A stretch of 64,000 nucleotides of DNA from SFFI01 sp964398655 (GTDB taxonomy: Bacteria > Bacillota > Clostridia > Saccharofermentanales > DTU023), in contig CAYNNG010000001.1 of the NCBI GenBank assembly GCA_964398655.1, forward strand, positions 52,978-116,977, read 5' to 3'. A program made the translations under genes and the position numbers. Positions 35,508 to 45,094 of this stretch are shown piece after piece (position 1 is the first letter of the stretch; the number at the start of each line of letters is the position of its first letter). The notes beneath the pieces were generated by a model, which saw only the letters and a program-made list of their open reading frames with translations, was not told the origin of the DNA and ran no database searches.

Positions 35508-35899
35508 TATGCCTCCTCTAGCATTTTTTCGTAGGCAGCAGCATCCATAAGCTCATTCAGCTCAGCGGGATCGGAGAGTTGAAGTTTGACCAGCCAGGTT
35601 TCGTAAGGAGCATTGCTGATGCTCTCTGGTTCGTCTTCAATGTCTTCGTTGCCTTCTACAATCGTGCCAGAGCAAGGAGCGTAAATATCGGCAGCCATCT
35701 TGACAGATTCCAAGGAGGCTACAACATCGCCCTTCTCAACTTCTGTATCTTCGGGTTCAGCCTCGGCGTAAACCAGTTCACCCAGTTCGCCAGCGGCATA
35801 AGCGGTGATGCCTACTTCTACCAGGTCATCTTCCAGCTTGCGTACCCATTCATGGTCCTCGGTATAGAGGAGGTCTTGTCTTACTTCTGCGTTTGCCAT
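35507..35899 (-). CDS. gcvH: Glycine cleavage system H protein
   Basis: Lipoyl carrier of 130 residues. YTEDHEWVRKLEDDLVEVGI begins the fold, and the lipoylated lysine is in SVESVKMAADI-like sequence (ASLESVKMAADIYAP). It shuttles the aminomethyl group from GcvPA/PB to GcvT. An 80-base gap separates it from gcvT. Confidence 0.96.
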   Translation of the reverse strand: MANAEVRQDLLYTEDHEWVRKLEDDLVEVGITAYAAGELGELVYAEAEPEDTEVEKGDVVASLESVKMAADIYAPCSGTIVEGNEDIEDEPESISNAPYETWLVKLQLSDPAELNELMDAAAYEKMLEEA

Positions 35900-35979
35900 A
35901 GTGTGATCCTTTCTCTGCTGAGGGTTCTGCCCTCACTGTTTGTTTAGGGAGTTATGACCTAAGGCCCGAGGGCCGAGGT

Positions 35980-37086
35980 TTACTTATAAAAAGGGGTATG
36001 AGTTTTCTTAAAGGGACGGTCTTTGCGGTGAATCTCTACGGTAAAATCTTCTGCGTCCTCCGGGAAATCCAGGTCCACATAGGCGTAGGCGATACCCTTT
36101 TCCACAGTGGGAGAGTAAACGCCGGAGCTAATGTAGCCAACTTCTTCGCCTTCATATTTTACGGTGTAGCCTTCGCGGGGGATAGCCTTCTTTTCAGAAA
36201 CCAGAGGAATAAGCTTTTTAGTCGCAACTATTTTGCCAGCAATGAAGGGCTCGTGGTCTTTCACGACAAAGCCCAGGCCTGCGTCTAAAGCATTCAGGGC
36301 ATGGCTAATCTCGTGGCCATAAAGGGGCATGCCAGCTTCCAGGCGCAGGCAGTCACGTGCACCCAGGCCCGCAGGAGCGGCGCCTAAAGCGGTGAGCTCG
36401 TCCCAAATGGCCGGGATTTCTTCCTGGGGAGCATAAATCTCAAAACCATCTTCGCCCGTGTAACCCGTACGGGAAATCACCAGGGAAAGGCCCTTGTCCA
36501 AGACCCGACGGAAGGTACGGTAGTTTTTGAGGCCCAGAACTTCGTCAATGACGGCCTGGTCTTCTTTCCGGCCTTGCAGGAATTTTTTCATGATCTCCGG
36601 AGATTGGGGACCCTGCACAGCTACCTGGCCATAGAACTCAGATTCATCAACAATTTCTAAGTCCTGACCCTGGTCGGGGAAGAGCTTGAAGAATTCTTCC
36701 TTCTGCTCTAGGAGGTAAGCATAGTCCTTGTCCTTATTGGCGGCATTAACTACCAGCCAGAAGTCATGGGCTTCGGCAAAGCGGTAGACCAAGAAGTCAT
36801 CCACGGCACCTCCGTTGGGATAGCACATTACGACATAGGAAACCAGGGCTTGGCTTTTACCGTCGATGGGGCGGGAGAGCAGCCAGTTGAGGAAGGCCTC
36901 CGCCGCCTCGCCCTTTACCCGGATTTCACCCATATGGGAAACATCAAAAATACCGCAAGCCTTGCGTACGGCCAGAGTTTCCGCGGAAATCCCGCTGGGA
37001 TATTCAATGGGCATTTCATAGCCCGCAAACTCGGCCATCTTGGCCTCTAGGGCGATATGTTTCTCGTATAAAGGTGTACGTTTCAT
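35980..37086 (-). CDS. gcvT: Aminomethyltransferase (glycine cleavage T protein)
   Basis: Transfers the methylene group from GcvH to tetrahydrofolate and releases ammonia. 368 residues: MKRTPLYEKHIALEAKMAEF, CGIFDVSHMGEIRVKG, SRTGYTGEDGFEIYAP, and ARDCLRLEAGMPLYGHE. First gene of the gcv operon with AGGAGGTAATT before ATG. Only 70 bases separate it from prmA, too few for a tandem glycine riboswitch, so control must lie in the promoter or elsewhere. Confidence 0.96.
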   Translation of the reverse strand: MKRTPLYEKHIALEAKMAEFAGYEMPIEYPSGISAETLAVRKACGIFDVSHMGEIRVKGEAAEAFLNWLLSRPIDGKSQALVSYVVMCYPNGGAVDDFLVYRFAEAHDFWLVVNAANKDKDYAYLLEQKEEFFKLFPDQGQDLEIVDESEFYGQVAVQGPQSPEIMKKFLQGRKEDQAVIDEVLGLKNYRTFRRVLDKGLSLVISRTGYTGEDGFEIYAPQEEIPAIWDELTALGAAPAGLGARDCLRLEAGMPLYGHEISHALNALDAGLGFVVKDHEPFIAGKIVATKKLIPLVSEKKAIPREGYTVKYEGEEVGYISSGVYSPTVEKGIAYAYVDLDFPEDAEDFTVEIHRKDRPFKKTHTPFYK

Positions 37087-37156
37087 AATTACCTCCTGTT
37101 ACATATATAGGGAATCCAAACTATCTTAACATGTAAAATCTTTATCATCTAGTAAG

Positions 37157-38209
37157 TTAGGCTTCTACTTTTCTATAAATTAGGGTCCACCAATCGTGTT
37201 TCAGCCGGGCCTCTTCCAAGATTAATTCCGTCTCCGCTAAAGCCTGTCTGACCTTAGCAAACTGTTCGTCAATAATACCGGAGAAGATTAAATAACCTCC
37301 GGGGGCCAGGTAGCGGGGATAGTCTGGGGCCAGGCTGATGTGCAGCTTGGCGATGAGATTAGCCACCAAAATGTCGTAGAGTCCTTCCACATCTTTGAGT
37401 TCGCCCGCGGCCGTCTGGATCTGGTCCGCTACCTGGTTGTCTTGGAAATTTTCCCGGGCCACCTGTACGGCGTCCGGATCAATATCTATGGCCTCAATCT
37501 GACCGGCTCCCAGCTTGGCCAGGGCAATAGCCAAGATTCCCGAGCCTGTGCCCAAATCCAGGGCCCGGGCCTGGGCAAAAAAGTCAGGCTGGTCATAGGC
37601 CAGGTCATCCAAGGCTTTCAGGCAAAGCTCGGTCGTTTCATGGTAGCCGGTGCCGAAGGCCCGGCCGGGATCAATCTTCAGGATCATTTCCTCAGGACTC
37701 GCCTCATAGGACAGCCAGCTGGGGCAGACGGTCAAGCGCCGGCTCAGCCTCAGGGGCTGGTAAAATTCCTGCCACTTATGGTCCCAATCCTCATCCTCAA
37801 TGATTTCCGCCCCTTCAAAGCTGCAGCTGCCGCCCAGGTTATCCTGAAAAATCTGGACCTTGTCCCGCAGGAGGGCCAGCAGGTCTTTGAGGCTCAGAGG
37901 CTGAGTATGTTCGGGCTCGTAGAGTTCCGCCTGGTAGTCCCGGTCCAGATCGACCAAGACTTCCTTGTCCTCTGCCACTTGGTCCCAGGGCTCTGCTGGC
38001 TTAAAGTAGGCCTCTACCCTGGCTTCTGCGGGCAGCGAGGCCAGGTATTCGTCCATGGCGTAGTTGAGGGCGGGACGGCCGTCATAAAGGCCAGCTAATT
38101 CTTCCCGGTCTACGGTCGTGACACCCTCGGCCCCTAGGGCAGAGAGGGTATAGGCAAAGAGCTCAGCCAGGCTGTGGGAAACTTGGAATTTCAATTTAAT
38201 GCTTTGCAT
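37157..38209 (-). CDS. prmA: Ribosomal protein L11 methyltransferase
   Basis: SAM-dependent trimethylation of L11. 350 residues. The C-terminal methyltransferase domain has LDLGTGSGILAIALAKLGAG (motif I), VEAIDIDPDAV-like acidic loop and ILVANLIAKLHISLAPDYPR. The N-terminal L11-binding domain is more divergent and longer than usual. It lies just downstream of dnaJ, as in many Bacillota heat-shock clusters. Confidence 0.93.
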   Translation of the reverse strand: MQSIKLKFQVSHSLAELFAYTLSALGAEGVTTVDREELAGLYDGRPALNYAMDEYLASLPAEARVEAYFKPAEPWDQVAEDKEVLVDLDRDYQAELYEPEHTQPLSLKDLLALLRDKVQIFQDNLGGSCSFEGAEIIEDEDWDHKWQEFYQPLRLSRRLTVCPSWLSYEASPEEMILKIDPGRAFGTGYHETTELCLKALDDLAYDQPDFFAQARALDLGTGSGILAIALAKLGAGQIEAIDIDPDAVQVARENFQDNQVADQIQTAAGELKDVEGLYDILVANLIAKLHISLAPDYPRYLAPGGYLIFSGIIDEQFAKVRQALAETELILEEARLKHDWWTLIYRKVEA

Positions 38210-38372
38210 GGGGCTATCCTCCTTTGAGCGGAACTTAGTTGAGGGCAGCTAAGCGGCCAGGGAAAGAAAAATACCGCCCCTCAGCCCCTGGCAGGGGTCT
38301 GTCAGGAGCTTAGAGATGCGGTCTCATCCATGGGAATACTTAACTATGTTCAAGCCGTAGAACTGATCCTAT

Positions 38373-39542
38373 CTAGTTATTCTTATTGGCGAAGAGGTTT
38401 TTCAGCTTGGCGAAAAAGCCTTGCCGCTGCTGGTAGTGAGTTTCCGTTACCGTATCGTCAAACTTACGCAGCATGGTCTTCTGTTCATCTGAGAGGTTTT
38501 TGGGCACTTCCAGGATAACCTGGAACTTGTGGTCTCCACGGCCGGAACCTTGAATATAGGGAATCCCCTTGCCTCGGATCGTGTAAATATCTCCAGGCTG
38601 GGTGCCTTCATTCAAACGGAAATTGACCTTGCCATCAATGGTGGGAACTTCAATTTCCGCCCCCAGAGCTGCCTGGGCAAAGGTAATAGGCACCTCGCAG
38701 AAGGTGTCATTATTATGCCGGGTAAAGATGGGGTGCGGCTTGATGTGAATGGAGACATAGAGATTACCCGCGGGTCCTCCTCGGTAACCGGGTTCGCCCT
38801 CTCCCCTCAAGGTCAGCAGTTCGTCTTCATTAATGCCGGCGGGTACTTTGACCTGCAGGCTCTTGGTTTTTTCTTGACGGCCGGTGCCGTGACAGCCCTT
38901 ACAGGGCTTATCGATGATCTCCCCGGTACCATGGCAGCGGGAACAGGTTTGCGTCGACATCATCTGGCCAAACAAGGTTTGCTGGCGGATGCGGATTTGA
39001 CCACTGCCCTGGCAGTCCGGACAAGTTTGGACTTGGCCGCCCTCATCCGCGCCGGTGCCGTAACAGACATCGCAGATATCTTCCTTGCGGATCTTAATCA
39101 CCCGCTCCGTACCAAAGGCTGCCTCCATGAAATCCAGGTTCATGCGGTAGCGCAAGTTGGCGCCCGGCAGGGGTCCACGGTTTTGGCCTCCGCCACCAAA
39201 GCCGCTAAAACCGCCAAAGCCACCGAAACCCGCATCACCAAAGAGCGATGCAAAAATATCTTCCAGGTTGATGCCAAAACCGCCCGCGCCAAAACCTTGT
39301 CCAAAGCTGGAGGGGTCAAAGCCAGCAAAGCCAAACTGGTCGTATTTCTGACGTTTCTCGGGATCAGAGAGTACCTCATAGGCCTCATTAGCCTCTTTGA
39401 ATTTCTCTTCCGCCTCTTTGTCGCCGGGGTTCACGTCGGGGTGGTATTTTTTGGCTAATTTCCAGTAAGCCCTTTTAATTTGTTTTTCGTCTGCGTCTTT
39501 CGGGACGCCTAGAACCTCATAATAATCGCGTTTTGCCGCCAC
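38373..39542 (-). CDS. dnaJ: Chaperone DnaJ
   Basis: DnaK co-chaperone, 389 residues. J domain residues 1-70 with the HPD triad (KKYHPDVNPGDKEA), a Gly/Phe-rich region (about 75-125), four zinc CxxCxGxG-type repeats (CDVCYGTG, CPDCQGSG, CSRCHGTG, CKGCHGTG), then the substrate-binding C-terminal domains. Last gene of hrcA-grpE-dnaK-dnaJ. Confidence 0.97.
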   Translation of the reverse strand: MAAKRDYYEVLGVPKDADEKQIKRAYWKLAKKYHPDVNPGDKEAEEKFKEANEAYEVLSDPEKRQKYDQFGFAGFDPSSFGQGFGAGGFGINLEDIFASLFGDAGFGGFGGFSGFGGGGQNRGPLPGANLRYRMNLDFMEAAFGTERVIKIRKEDICDVCYGTGADEGGQVQTCPDCQGSGQIRIRQQTLFGQMMSTQTCSRCHGTGEIIDKPCKGCHGTGRQEKTKSLQVKVPAGINEDELLTLRGEGEPGYRGGPAGNLYVSIHIKPHPIFTRHNNDTFCEVPITFAQAALGAEIEVPTIDGKVNFRLNEGTQPGDIYTIRGKGIPYIQGSGRGDHKFQVILEVPKNLSDEQKTMLRKFDDTVTETHYQQRQGFFAKLKNLFANKNN

Positions 39543-39586
39543 TTAGAGATCCTCCTTCCCTTACAATAGGCTCGAAACGGGAAGCA

Positions 39587-39608
39587 CCCGCCCCCTTAGG
39601 GAGGCGGG
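39587..39608 (-). terminator. Hairpin between dnaK and dnaJ
   Basis: CCCGCC (39587-39592) and GGCGGG (39603-39608) form a GC-rich stem, nested within a second inverted repeat TTACAATA / TATTGTAA (39561-39568, 39630-39637). Probably an attenuator or mRNA-processing structure that lowers dnaJ relative to dnaK. Confidence 0.5.
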
Positions 39609-39665
39609 AGTTACCTTCAACTTCCTGCTTATTGTAAAGCTTAAAACCAACTTTGTGAGCAAGAA

Positions 39666-41513
39666 TTAGTCGTCGCTGCCAGCATCTTTGAAGTCAGCTT
39701 CATAGGTGCCAGGTTCGGGGCCGTGGCCGGGGTCCTGAGGACCTGCTTGGGGGTCGGCACCAGGCTGACCTTCCGCACTCTGGGCCTGTTGGTAGAGCTT
39801 CTCAGAAATCTTGTAGAAGCTTTGCTGCAGGGCTTCGGTCTTCTGGTGAATTTCTTCCGCGTTGTTGGAATCCATGGCCTTCTTCAGGTTCTCAATCGCC
39901 GTTTCGACCTCTTGCTTCTCACTGGCCTCAACCTTGTCGCCCAACTCATTCAGAGTTTTCTGGCTCTGATAGATGGTGGAATCAGCCGTGTTCTTAGCGT
40001 CAACCAGCTCCTTAGCCTTCTTATCTTCGGCCGCGAACTTTTCGGCTTCCTGTACAGCCTTGTCAATTTCATCTTCTGACAGGTTGGAAGAAGCCGTAAT
40101 GGTGATGTGCTGTTCACGGTTAGTGCCCTTGTCGATCGCCGACACGTTAACAATACCGTTAGCGTCGATGTCGAAGGTTACCTCAATTTGCGGGATGCCA
40201 CGCGGTGCGGGGGCAATACCATCTAAGATGAAGCGGCCCAGAGTCTTGTTATCTTTAACAAATTCCCGCTCACCTTGTAAGACGTGAATCTCTACCTGGG
40301 TCTGGCTGTCGGCCGCCGTGGAGAAGATTTGGCTCTTCTTGGTGGGGATGGTGGTGTTACGCTCAATGATCTTGGTCATGACACCGCCCATGGTCTCAAT
40401 ACCCAGAGACAGGGGAGTAACGTCCAGAAGGACCATGCCCTTAACATCACCGGCTAAGACACCAGCCTGAATGGCCGCGCCGATAGCTACGCACTCGTCA
40501 GGGTTAATGCCCTTAAAGGGCTCTTGCTTGAAGAAATTCTGGACTGCGTTCTGGACGGCAGGAATCCGGGAGGATCCGCCAACCAGCAGGACCTTGTGGA
40601 TATCGGAAGGTTTGAGGTTGGCATCGCCCATGGCCTGCTGTACGGGGCCCATAGTCTTATCAACCAGGTCAGAAGTAAGCTCATCAAATTTGGCCCGGGT
40701 GAGGGTCAGGTCTAAGTGCTTAGGACCGGAAGAGTCTGCGGTAATGTAAGGCAGATTGATGTTGGTAGAGGTGACCTGGGACAGCTCGATCTTGGCTTTT
40801 TCCGCAGCTTCTCTCAAGCGCTGCATGGCCATCTTATCACTGGAAAGGTCAATGCCCTGGTCTCTCTTGGTTTCCGCGACCATCCAATCCACTACCCGCT
40901 TATCGAAGTCATCGCCGCCCAGACGGTTGTTACCAGAGGTAGCCAGAACTTCAAATACGCCATCGCCAATTTCCAGGACAGACACATCGAAGGTACCGCC
41001 GCCCAAGTCGAAAACGACGATCTTCTGCTCGTGTTCCTTGTCCAGGCCATAGGCCAGGGCTGCGGCCGTGGGCTCGTTGATAATACGCTGGACATCCAGA
41101 CCGGCGATACGGCCGGCGTCCTTGGTGGCCTGACGCTGGGAGTCACTAAAGTAGGCAGGTACGGTGATAACCGCCTGGTCTACCTTGGTGCCCAAGTAGG
41201 CTTCCGCGTCCGCTTTTAGCTTTTGCAAAATCATGGCCGAGATTTCTTGAGGGGAGTAATCTTTGCCATCAATATGTACCTTGTGGTCTGTACCCATTTC
41301 CCGCTTGATGGACTGGATTGTCCGGTCGGGGTTGGTGACGGCCTGACGTTTGGCAATTTGCCCGATCAAGCGCTCACCGTCTTTGGAGAAGGCCACCACG
41401 GAGGGGGTTGTTCTGCTGCCTTCCGCGTTAGGAATAACGGCAGCTTCGCCGCCTTCCAATACAGCTACACAAGAGTTTGTAGTTCCTAAGTCAATACCAA
41501 TAATTTTTCCCAT
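39666..41513 (-). CDS. dnaK: Chaperone DnaK (Hsp70)
   Basis: 615 residues. ATPase domain starts KIIGIDLGTTNSCVAVLEGG, with VITVPAYFSDSQRQATKDAG and VFDLGGGTFDVSVLEIG; the linker is VLLDVTPLSLGIE; the substrate-binding domain and lid follow, ending in a Gly/Pro-rich tail and DAGSDD. AGGAGGAATAAGAAC precedes ATG. Works with GrpE and DnaJ encoded on either side. Confidence 0.98.
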   Translation of the reverse strand: MGKIIGIDLGTTNSCVAVLEGGEAAVIPNAEGSRTTPSVVAFSKDGERLIGQIAKRQAVTNPDRTIQSIKREMGTDHKVHIDGKDYSPQEISAMILQKLKADAEAYLGTKVDQAVITVPAYFSDSQRQATKDAGRIAGLDVQRIINEPTAAALAYGLDKEHEQKIVVFDLGGGTFDVSVLEIGDGVFEVLATSGNNRLGGDDFDKRVVDWMVAETKRDQGIDLSSDKMAMQRLREAAEKAKIELSQVTSTNINLPYITADSSGPKHLDLTLTRAKFDELTSDLVDKTMGPVQQAMGDANLKPSDIHKVLLVGGSSRIPAVQNAVQNFFKQEPFKGINPDECVAIGAAIQAGVLAGDVKGMVLLDVTPLSLGIETMGGVMTKIIERNTTIPTKKSQIFSTAADSQTQVEIHVLQGEREFVKDNKTLGRFILDGIAPAPRGIPQIEVTFDIDANGIVNVSAIDKGTNREQHITITASSNLSEDEIDKAVQEAEKFAAEDKKAKELVDAKNTADSTIYQSQKTLNELGDKVEASEKQEVETAIENLKKAMDSNNAEEIHQKTEALQQSFYKISEKLYQQAQSAEGQPGADPQAGPQDPGHGPEPGTYEADFKDAGSDD

Positions 41514-41583
41514 GTTCTTATTCCTCCTGCAGTTGCTACTGCTACTTCTGTCTATGTTTTTTTACTAGATTTACTAGTTAGAA

Positions 41584-41603
41584 ACGCGGGCCTGGGCTCG
41601 CGT
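41584..41603 (-). other. Small hairpin between grpE and dnaK
   Basis: ACGCGGGCC / GCTCGCGT stem with one bulge, in the 105-base gap. Possibly a processing or stability element of the heat-shock mRNA. Confidence 0.35.
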
Positions 41604-41618
41604 CTGTTTTATGTAATG

Positions 41619-42272
41619 TTAGTTGGCTACCCGGACCATCGAGTGGCGGATCACCTTGTCATCTGCTTGATATCCCTTGAGCAGGCAGTCAATGACTGCA
41701 TTCTCACCATACTGGGGGTCTTCCACGTGTTGGACCGCCTCGTGCAGGTTGGGGTCAAACTGGACATCTTGAGTGGGAATTTCTTCCACCCCCAGTTTAG
41801 CCAAACAATCTTGTCCCTGGCGTACCAGAAGGTCCATGCCCTCCTTCAGCTGTTTGGCGTTTTCGTCTTCCAGCTTGCTGTAGGAATCTTGGGCCCGGTC
41901 CAGAGCATCTAAGAGGGGCAGGAAGTCACGTACCAGGTCCAGCTTGGCCAGGCTGTAAATTTCTTCCTTTTCCTTGCGGCTGCGCTTGCGGAAGTTATCA
42001 AATTCCGCGGCCAAACGCAGGTTCTTGTCCTCCAGGTCTTGCACCAGATCCAGGGCATCGGCTAAGGCCTTCTCGCTTTCAGACGTTCCGGTCTCTGCTG
42101 CGTCCGCAGTCTTGGCCTGGTCAGAGGCCGCGTTTTCCAAGTCAAGGGGCTGGGCATCTGCCGCCTGTCCCTCAGCCTGGCTGGGAGAATCAGACCGCTG
42201 GTCGCTGGTTTGGTCTGGGGTCAAGTCAGTCTCGAGGGGGTTCTGGGCCTCATCCCTATGCTTCTTACTCAT
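41619..42272 (-). CDS. grpE: Nucleotide exchange factor GrpE
   Basis: 217 residues: acidic, disordered N-terminus, a long coiled coil (about 65-120, DLEDKNLRLAAEFDNFRKRS), then the beta-wing domain with the signature PNLHEAVQH and VIRHSMVRVAN at the C-terminus. It releases ADP from DnaK. It overlaps hrcA by 8 bases. Confidence 0.95.
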   Translation of the reverse strand: MSKKHRDEAQNPLETDLTPDQTSDQRSDSPSQAEGQAADAQPLDLENAASDQAKTADAAETGTSESEKALADALDLVQDLEDKNLRLAAEFDNFRKRSRKEKEEIYSLAKLDLVRDFLPLLDALDRAQDSYSKLEDENAKQLKEGMDLLVRQGQDCLAKLGVEEIPTQDVQFDPNLHEAVQHVEDPQYGENAVIDCLLKGYQADDKVIRHSMVRVAN

Positions 42273-43470
42273 CTTTTTGCTCTACTCCTTTATCTTCAAT
42301 GGCTTTATAGTCTTTTTTACCGAAATGGGTCCAATCCTGGATCTTGCGGTTAATCGTCTTCTTAACAAAGGCGATTTCCGAAACGATCTGTGAGTATTGC
42401 ATCCGTTTGGGACCTACCACCGCGATGCGGCCCGAAACCTTGTCACCCATGCGGTAGCTGGTTGTCACAAAGCTGCAGTCTTCCATACCCTCCAGACCGA
42501 TCTCCTGACCAATGCGGATGGCAAAGGCCGGCTTCTTCTGATCACCTTGACCCGCGTTGTCTGCATGGTCCATCTCTGCAAGGTAACCGGCCACGAGACC
42601 GTTTTGGCTGATGGTGTCCAGGACCTTGTGGGCTTTTTGCGTATCCGCAAATTCGGGCTGCTTTAGGAGCTGGTGGGAACCCTGCATATAAACGTCAATG
42701 TTCTCCGCTTGCTTAATTGCCACATAGGTTTCAAAGAGTACCCGATTGAGGAAGGGGTCAGGAATTTCTTCCTGCTGGCCGGCGTCAGTCACGGCCAAAA
42801 GCGTGATTTCATCCAGCTTTTGGCCCGCCAAAGAGCTTTCTACAGCCTGGGCAATACTCTCCAGCTGCTCCTGGTTTAAGGCATCCGGGATGTATATTAA
42901 GCGGTCACGCACCACACCCACCGAGAGCACCACTACCACGATGGCTTTGCCCGGCTCAATCATGAGGATCTTGACCTGCTTAAGAGTGGACTCTCCATAG
43001 GTAGGAGTCAGCACCAGGGAGGTCAATTGAGTGGTATCGGCCAGACTGTCTCCCGCAGACCGAATCAAGTCCTGAAGCTCATCTGTAGACTGAGCCAGAG
43101 CCTTGCGGAAGTAATCCTGGAGTTCGGGGCTGGGATCGTGTATTTGCAGCATATCGTCCACATAGGCCCGATAACCCTTATCGGAGGGAATCCGGCCGGC
43201 TGAGGTATGGGGCTGTTCCAAGTAGCCCATTTCCTCTAGCTCCGCCATCTCGTTGCGGACCGTGGCCGAGCTCACCCCCAAGTGGTGGCGGGAGAGCAAG
43301 GCTTTAGACCCCACGGGCTCATACAAGGCTACATAGTCTTGAATCACGGCCGAAAGTATGGCACGCTTGCGGTCATCCAAGGGATGCTTGGCCATCTGCT
43401 CCACCTTCTCTTCCTGCTGGTCATTAGCCTTCGGAAAATCTTGGTCATAATCTTTATCTGCCAAGGTCAA
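42265..43470 (-). CDS. hrcA: Heat-inducible transcription repressor HrcA
   Basis: Repressor that binds CIRCE. 401 residues: winged-helix DNA-binding domain (RKRAILSAVIQDYVALYEPV, SSATVRNEMAELEEMGYLEQPHTSAGRIP) and the C-terminal GAF-like and dimerisation domains. The N-terminus has about 28 extra charged residues compared with typical members, so a later start is possible, e.g. the Met of MAKHPLDDRKR. It heads the hrcA-grpE-dnaK-dnaJ operon and is autoregulated through the CIRCE at 43621-43647. Confidence 0.94.
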   Translation of the reverse strand: MTLADKDYDQDFPKANDQQEEKVEQMAKHPLDDRKRAILSAVIQDYVALYEPVGSKALLSRHHLGVSSATVRNEMAELEEMGYLEQPHTSAGRIPSDKGYRAYVDDMLQIHDPSPELQDYFRKALAQSTDELQDLIRSAGDSLADTTQLTSLVLTPTYGESTLKQVKILMIEPGKAIVVVVLSVGVVRDRLIYIPDALNQEQLESIAQAVESSLAGQKLDEITLLAVTDAGQQEEIPDPFLNRVLFETYVAIKQAENIDVYMQGSHQLLKQPEFADTQKAHKVLDTISQNGLVAGYLAEMDHADNAGQGDQKKPAFAIRIGQEIGLEGMEDCSFVTTSYRMGDKVSGRIAVVGPKRMQYSQIVSEIAFVKKTINRKIQDWTHFGKKDYKAIEDKGVEQKDE

Positions 43471-43620
43471 AACTTGTCCTCCCTTCTGGTTTTTCTCAGC
43501 CTTACAGCTGCTTGCTAGCGTAAATTTCTTAGCTTCAAAGCTACCTTCTAGCGTAAAGGCGCCGAACTTAAATCAACTTGCCTACCGGCAAATCTCTATT
43601 AAGGAGCTCGGCGCTGGGTT

Positions 43621-43647
43621 TTAGCACTCATTCACTTTGATTGCTAA
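43621..43647 (-). promoter_or_regulatory. CIRCE operator
   Basis: TTAGCACTC, nine bases, GATTGCTAA: the CIRCE inverted repeat with one mismatch in the right arm (consensus GAGTGCTAA). It lies at the predicted transcription start of hrcA, so bound HrcA would block initiation. The rest of the 317-base hrcA-hemW gap holds a long leader that can pair GCGCCGA with TCGGCGC (about 43559-43615). Confidence 0.92.
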
Positions 43648-43650
43648 ACC

Positions 43651-43679
43651 ACTTTAACACCCTGATTAGGGGTGGTCAA
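43651..43679 (-). promoter_or_regulatory. Sigma-A promoter of the hrcA operon
   Basis: Minus-strand -35 TTGACC (43674-43679), 17-base spacer, -10 TAAAGT (43651-43656), overlapping the upstream edge of CIRCE. Confidence 0.65.
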
Positions 43680-43788
43680 GCAAGGCAGGGGGAGGGAATT
43701 TGAACTATTGTGAAGTTAATTGACAAAGTAAATAATGTAAAGACAAGCTTAAATAGTAAGCTGTTATCAAGAAATAAAGAGAAGAACT

Positions 43789-45033
43789 ATGTCCGAGATA
43801 ATTAATCCTTTTGCAGGGGAAACTCCCTCCGCCTTTTACCTTCATGTGCCCTTTTGCCATCAAAAGTGCCGCTATTGCGATTTCTACAGCTTTGTTCCTG
43901 GATACGACGCCTTGCAGCTTTACGTCAGCAACTTAGTAAAGGAAATCGAATTGACTCGCAAAAACTATGGAGGAGCTGACCCTCTCCTTCACTCCATCTA
44001 TTTGGGCGGCGGCACTCCTAGCTTGCTGGCAGCAGAAGGCTTAGCCCAAATCCTGGAGACCCTGCGGGCGAATTTTACCCTGGCAGCTGACTGTGAGATA
44101 ACTCTGGAGGCCAATCCGGAGTCCGTCAGTTTGGCTAAGCTGCAGGCCTACCGCCAGCTGGGAATCAACCGGCTGAGCCTGGGCCTGCAAAGTACCGACA
44201 ACCAGGTCTTAAAGCTTCTGGGCCGGCTCCACAGTTACGAAGATTTTCTTGCCGCCCTGGCCGCGGCCCGCCAGGCCGGCTTTAGCAATATTTCCGCCGA
44301 CCTCATGTTTGGCCTGCCCGGCCAAAGCTTGGCTGACTTTAAGCGCAGCGTGAACCAGGTTCTGGCCCTGCCCCTCCAGCATCTCTCCTACTACAGCCTG
44401 CAGCTGGAGGAGGGCACCCCGCTGGGCGATTATTTCTTGCAAGCCGCAGACCCCAGCGGGAAGTTAGCCAGCGAGGCCAGATACTTATCCCATCCTAGCT
44501 TCCCGCCCCTGCCCTCAGAGGAGGATGAGCGGGCCATGTATCATTACCTGCTGGACACCCTGCTCCAGCACGGCTTCCAGCCTTATGAAATCTCTAACGC
44601 AGCTAAACCTGGCTATGAGTCTCGGCACAACTCCCTCTATTGGCAGGCCAGGCCTTACTTTGCCTGCGGGCCCGCCGCCGCCTCCTATGTGGGAGGCCTC
44701 CGCCACACTAGGGCGGCCGACTTTAACCAATGGGCCGCGGCAGTCACCGCCTGGGAGCAGTCGGGGACCCGTCCTTCCCAGCTCTTCGCCGACCAGGAGC
44801 CCATAGATGGTCCCGGCGCCCTGGCTGAGTTCTTTATGCTGGGCTTTCGCATGCTCCGAGGCGTCTCCCTCAGCCAGTGCGAGGCCTTATTTGGGCCAGG
44901 TGCCTGGAAAAAATATCAGGCCAAATTTAGTAAACTCCGCGCAGAGGGTTTGATATGCCCTACTAGTCAAGGTTATAAGCTGACCCAATTGGGCCTGGAT
45001 TTAGCCAACCAGGTCTTTATGGCCTTCATTTAA
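43789..45033 (+). CDS. hemW: HemW-like radical SAM heme chaperone (formerly HemN-like)
   Basis: 414-residue radical SAM protein. The 4Fe-4S motif CxxxCxxC is in HVPFCHQKCRYCDFYSF. YLGGGTPSLL, EANPESVSLAKLQAYRQLGI and NRLSLGLQSTDN are typical of HemN/HemW. The short extra cysteine used by true HemN near the cluster is absent, which favours the heme chaperone HemW. In many Bacillota hemW is the gene before hrcA in the same direction; here it is divergent. A TTGACA (43720-43725) lies in the shared intergenic region but its -10 partner is unclear. Confidence 0.9.
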   Translation: MSEIINPFAGETPSAFYLHVPFCHQKCRYCDFYSFVPGYDALQLYVSNLVKEIELTRKNYGGADPLLHSIYLGGGTPSLLAAEGLAQILETLRANFTLAADCEITLEANPESVSLAKLQAYRQLGINRLSLGLQSTDNQVLKLLGRLHSYEDFLAALAAARQAGFSNISADLMFGLPGQSLADFKRSVNQVLALPLQHLSYYSLQLEEGTPLGDYFLQAADPSGKLASEARYLSHPSFPPLPSEEDERAMYHYLLDTLLQHGFQPYEISNAAKPGYESRHNSLYWQARPYFACGPAAASYVGGLRHTRAADFNQWAAAVTAWEQSGTRPSQLFADQEPIDGPGALAEFFMLGFRMLRGVSLSQCEALFGPGAWKKYQAKFSKLRAEGLICPTSQGYKLTQLGLDLANQVFMAFI

Positions 45034-45094
45034 ATAACCTCCAACCACAGCAGCTGCAGGCTATAGGGCTGAGAAGGCAATAGATCATCCAAAT

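Noticed and set aside
37087..37156. Glycine riboswitch in front of gcvT
   Set aside because: Only 70 bases lie between prmA and gcvT and no paired aptamer structure can be drawn there.
38529..39458. 309-codon plus-strand frame opposite dnaJ
   Set aside because: Antisense shadow of the Gly-rich and zinc-finger repeats of dnaJ. No start signal.
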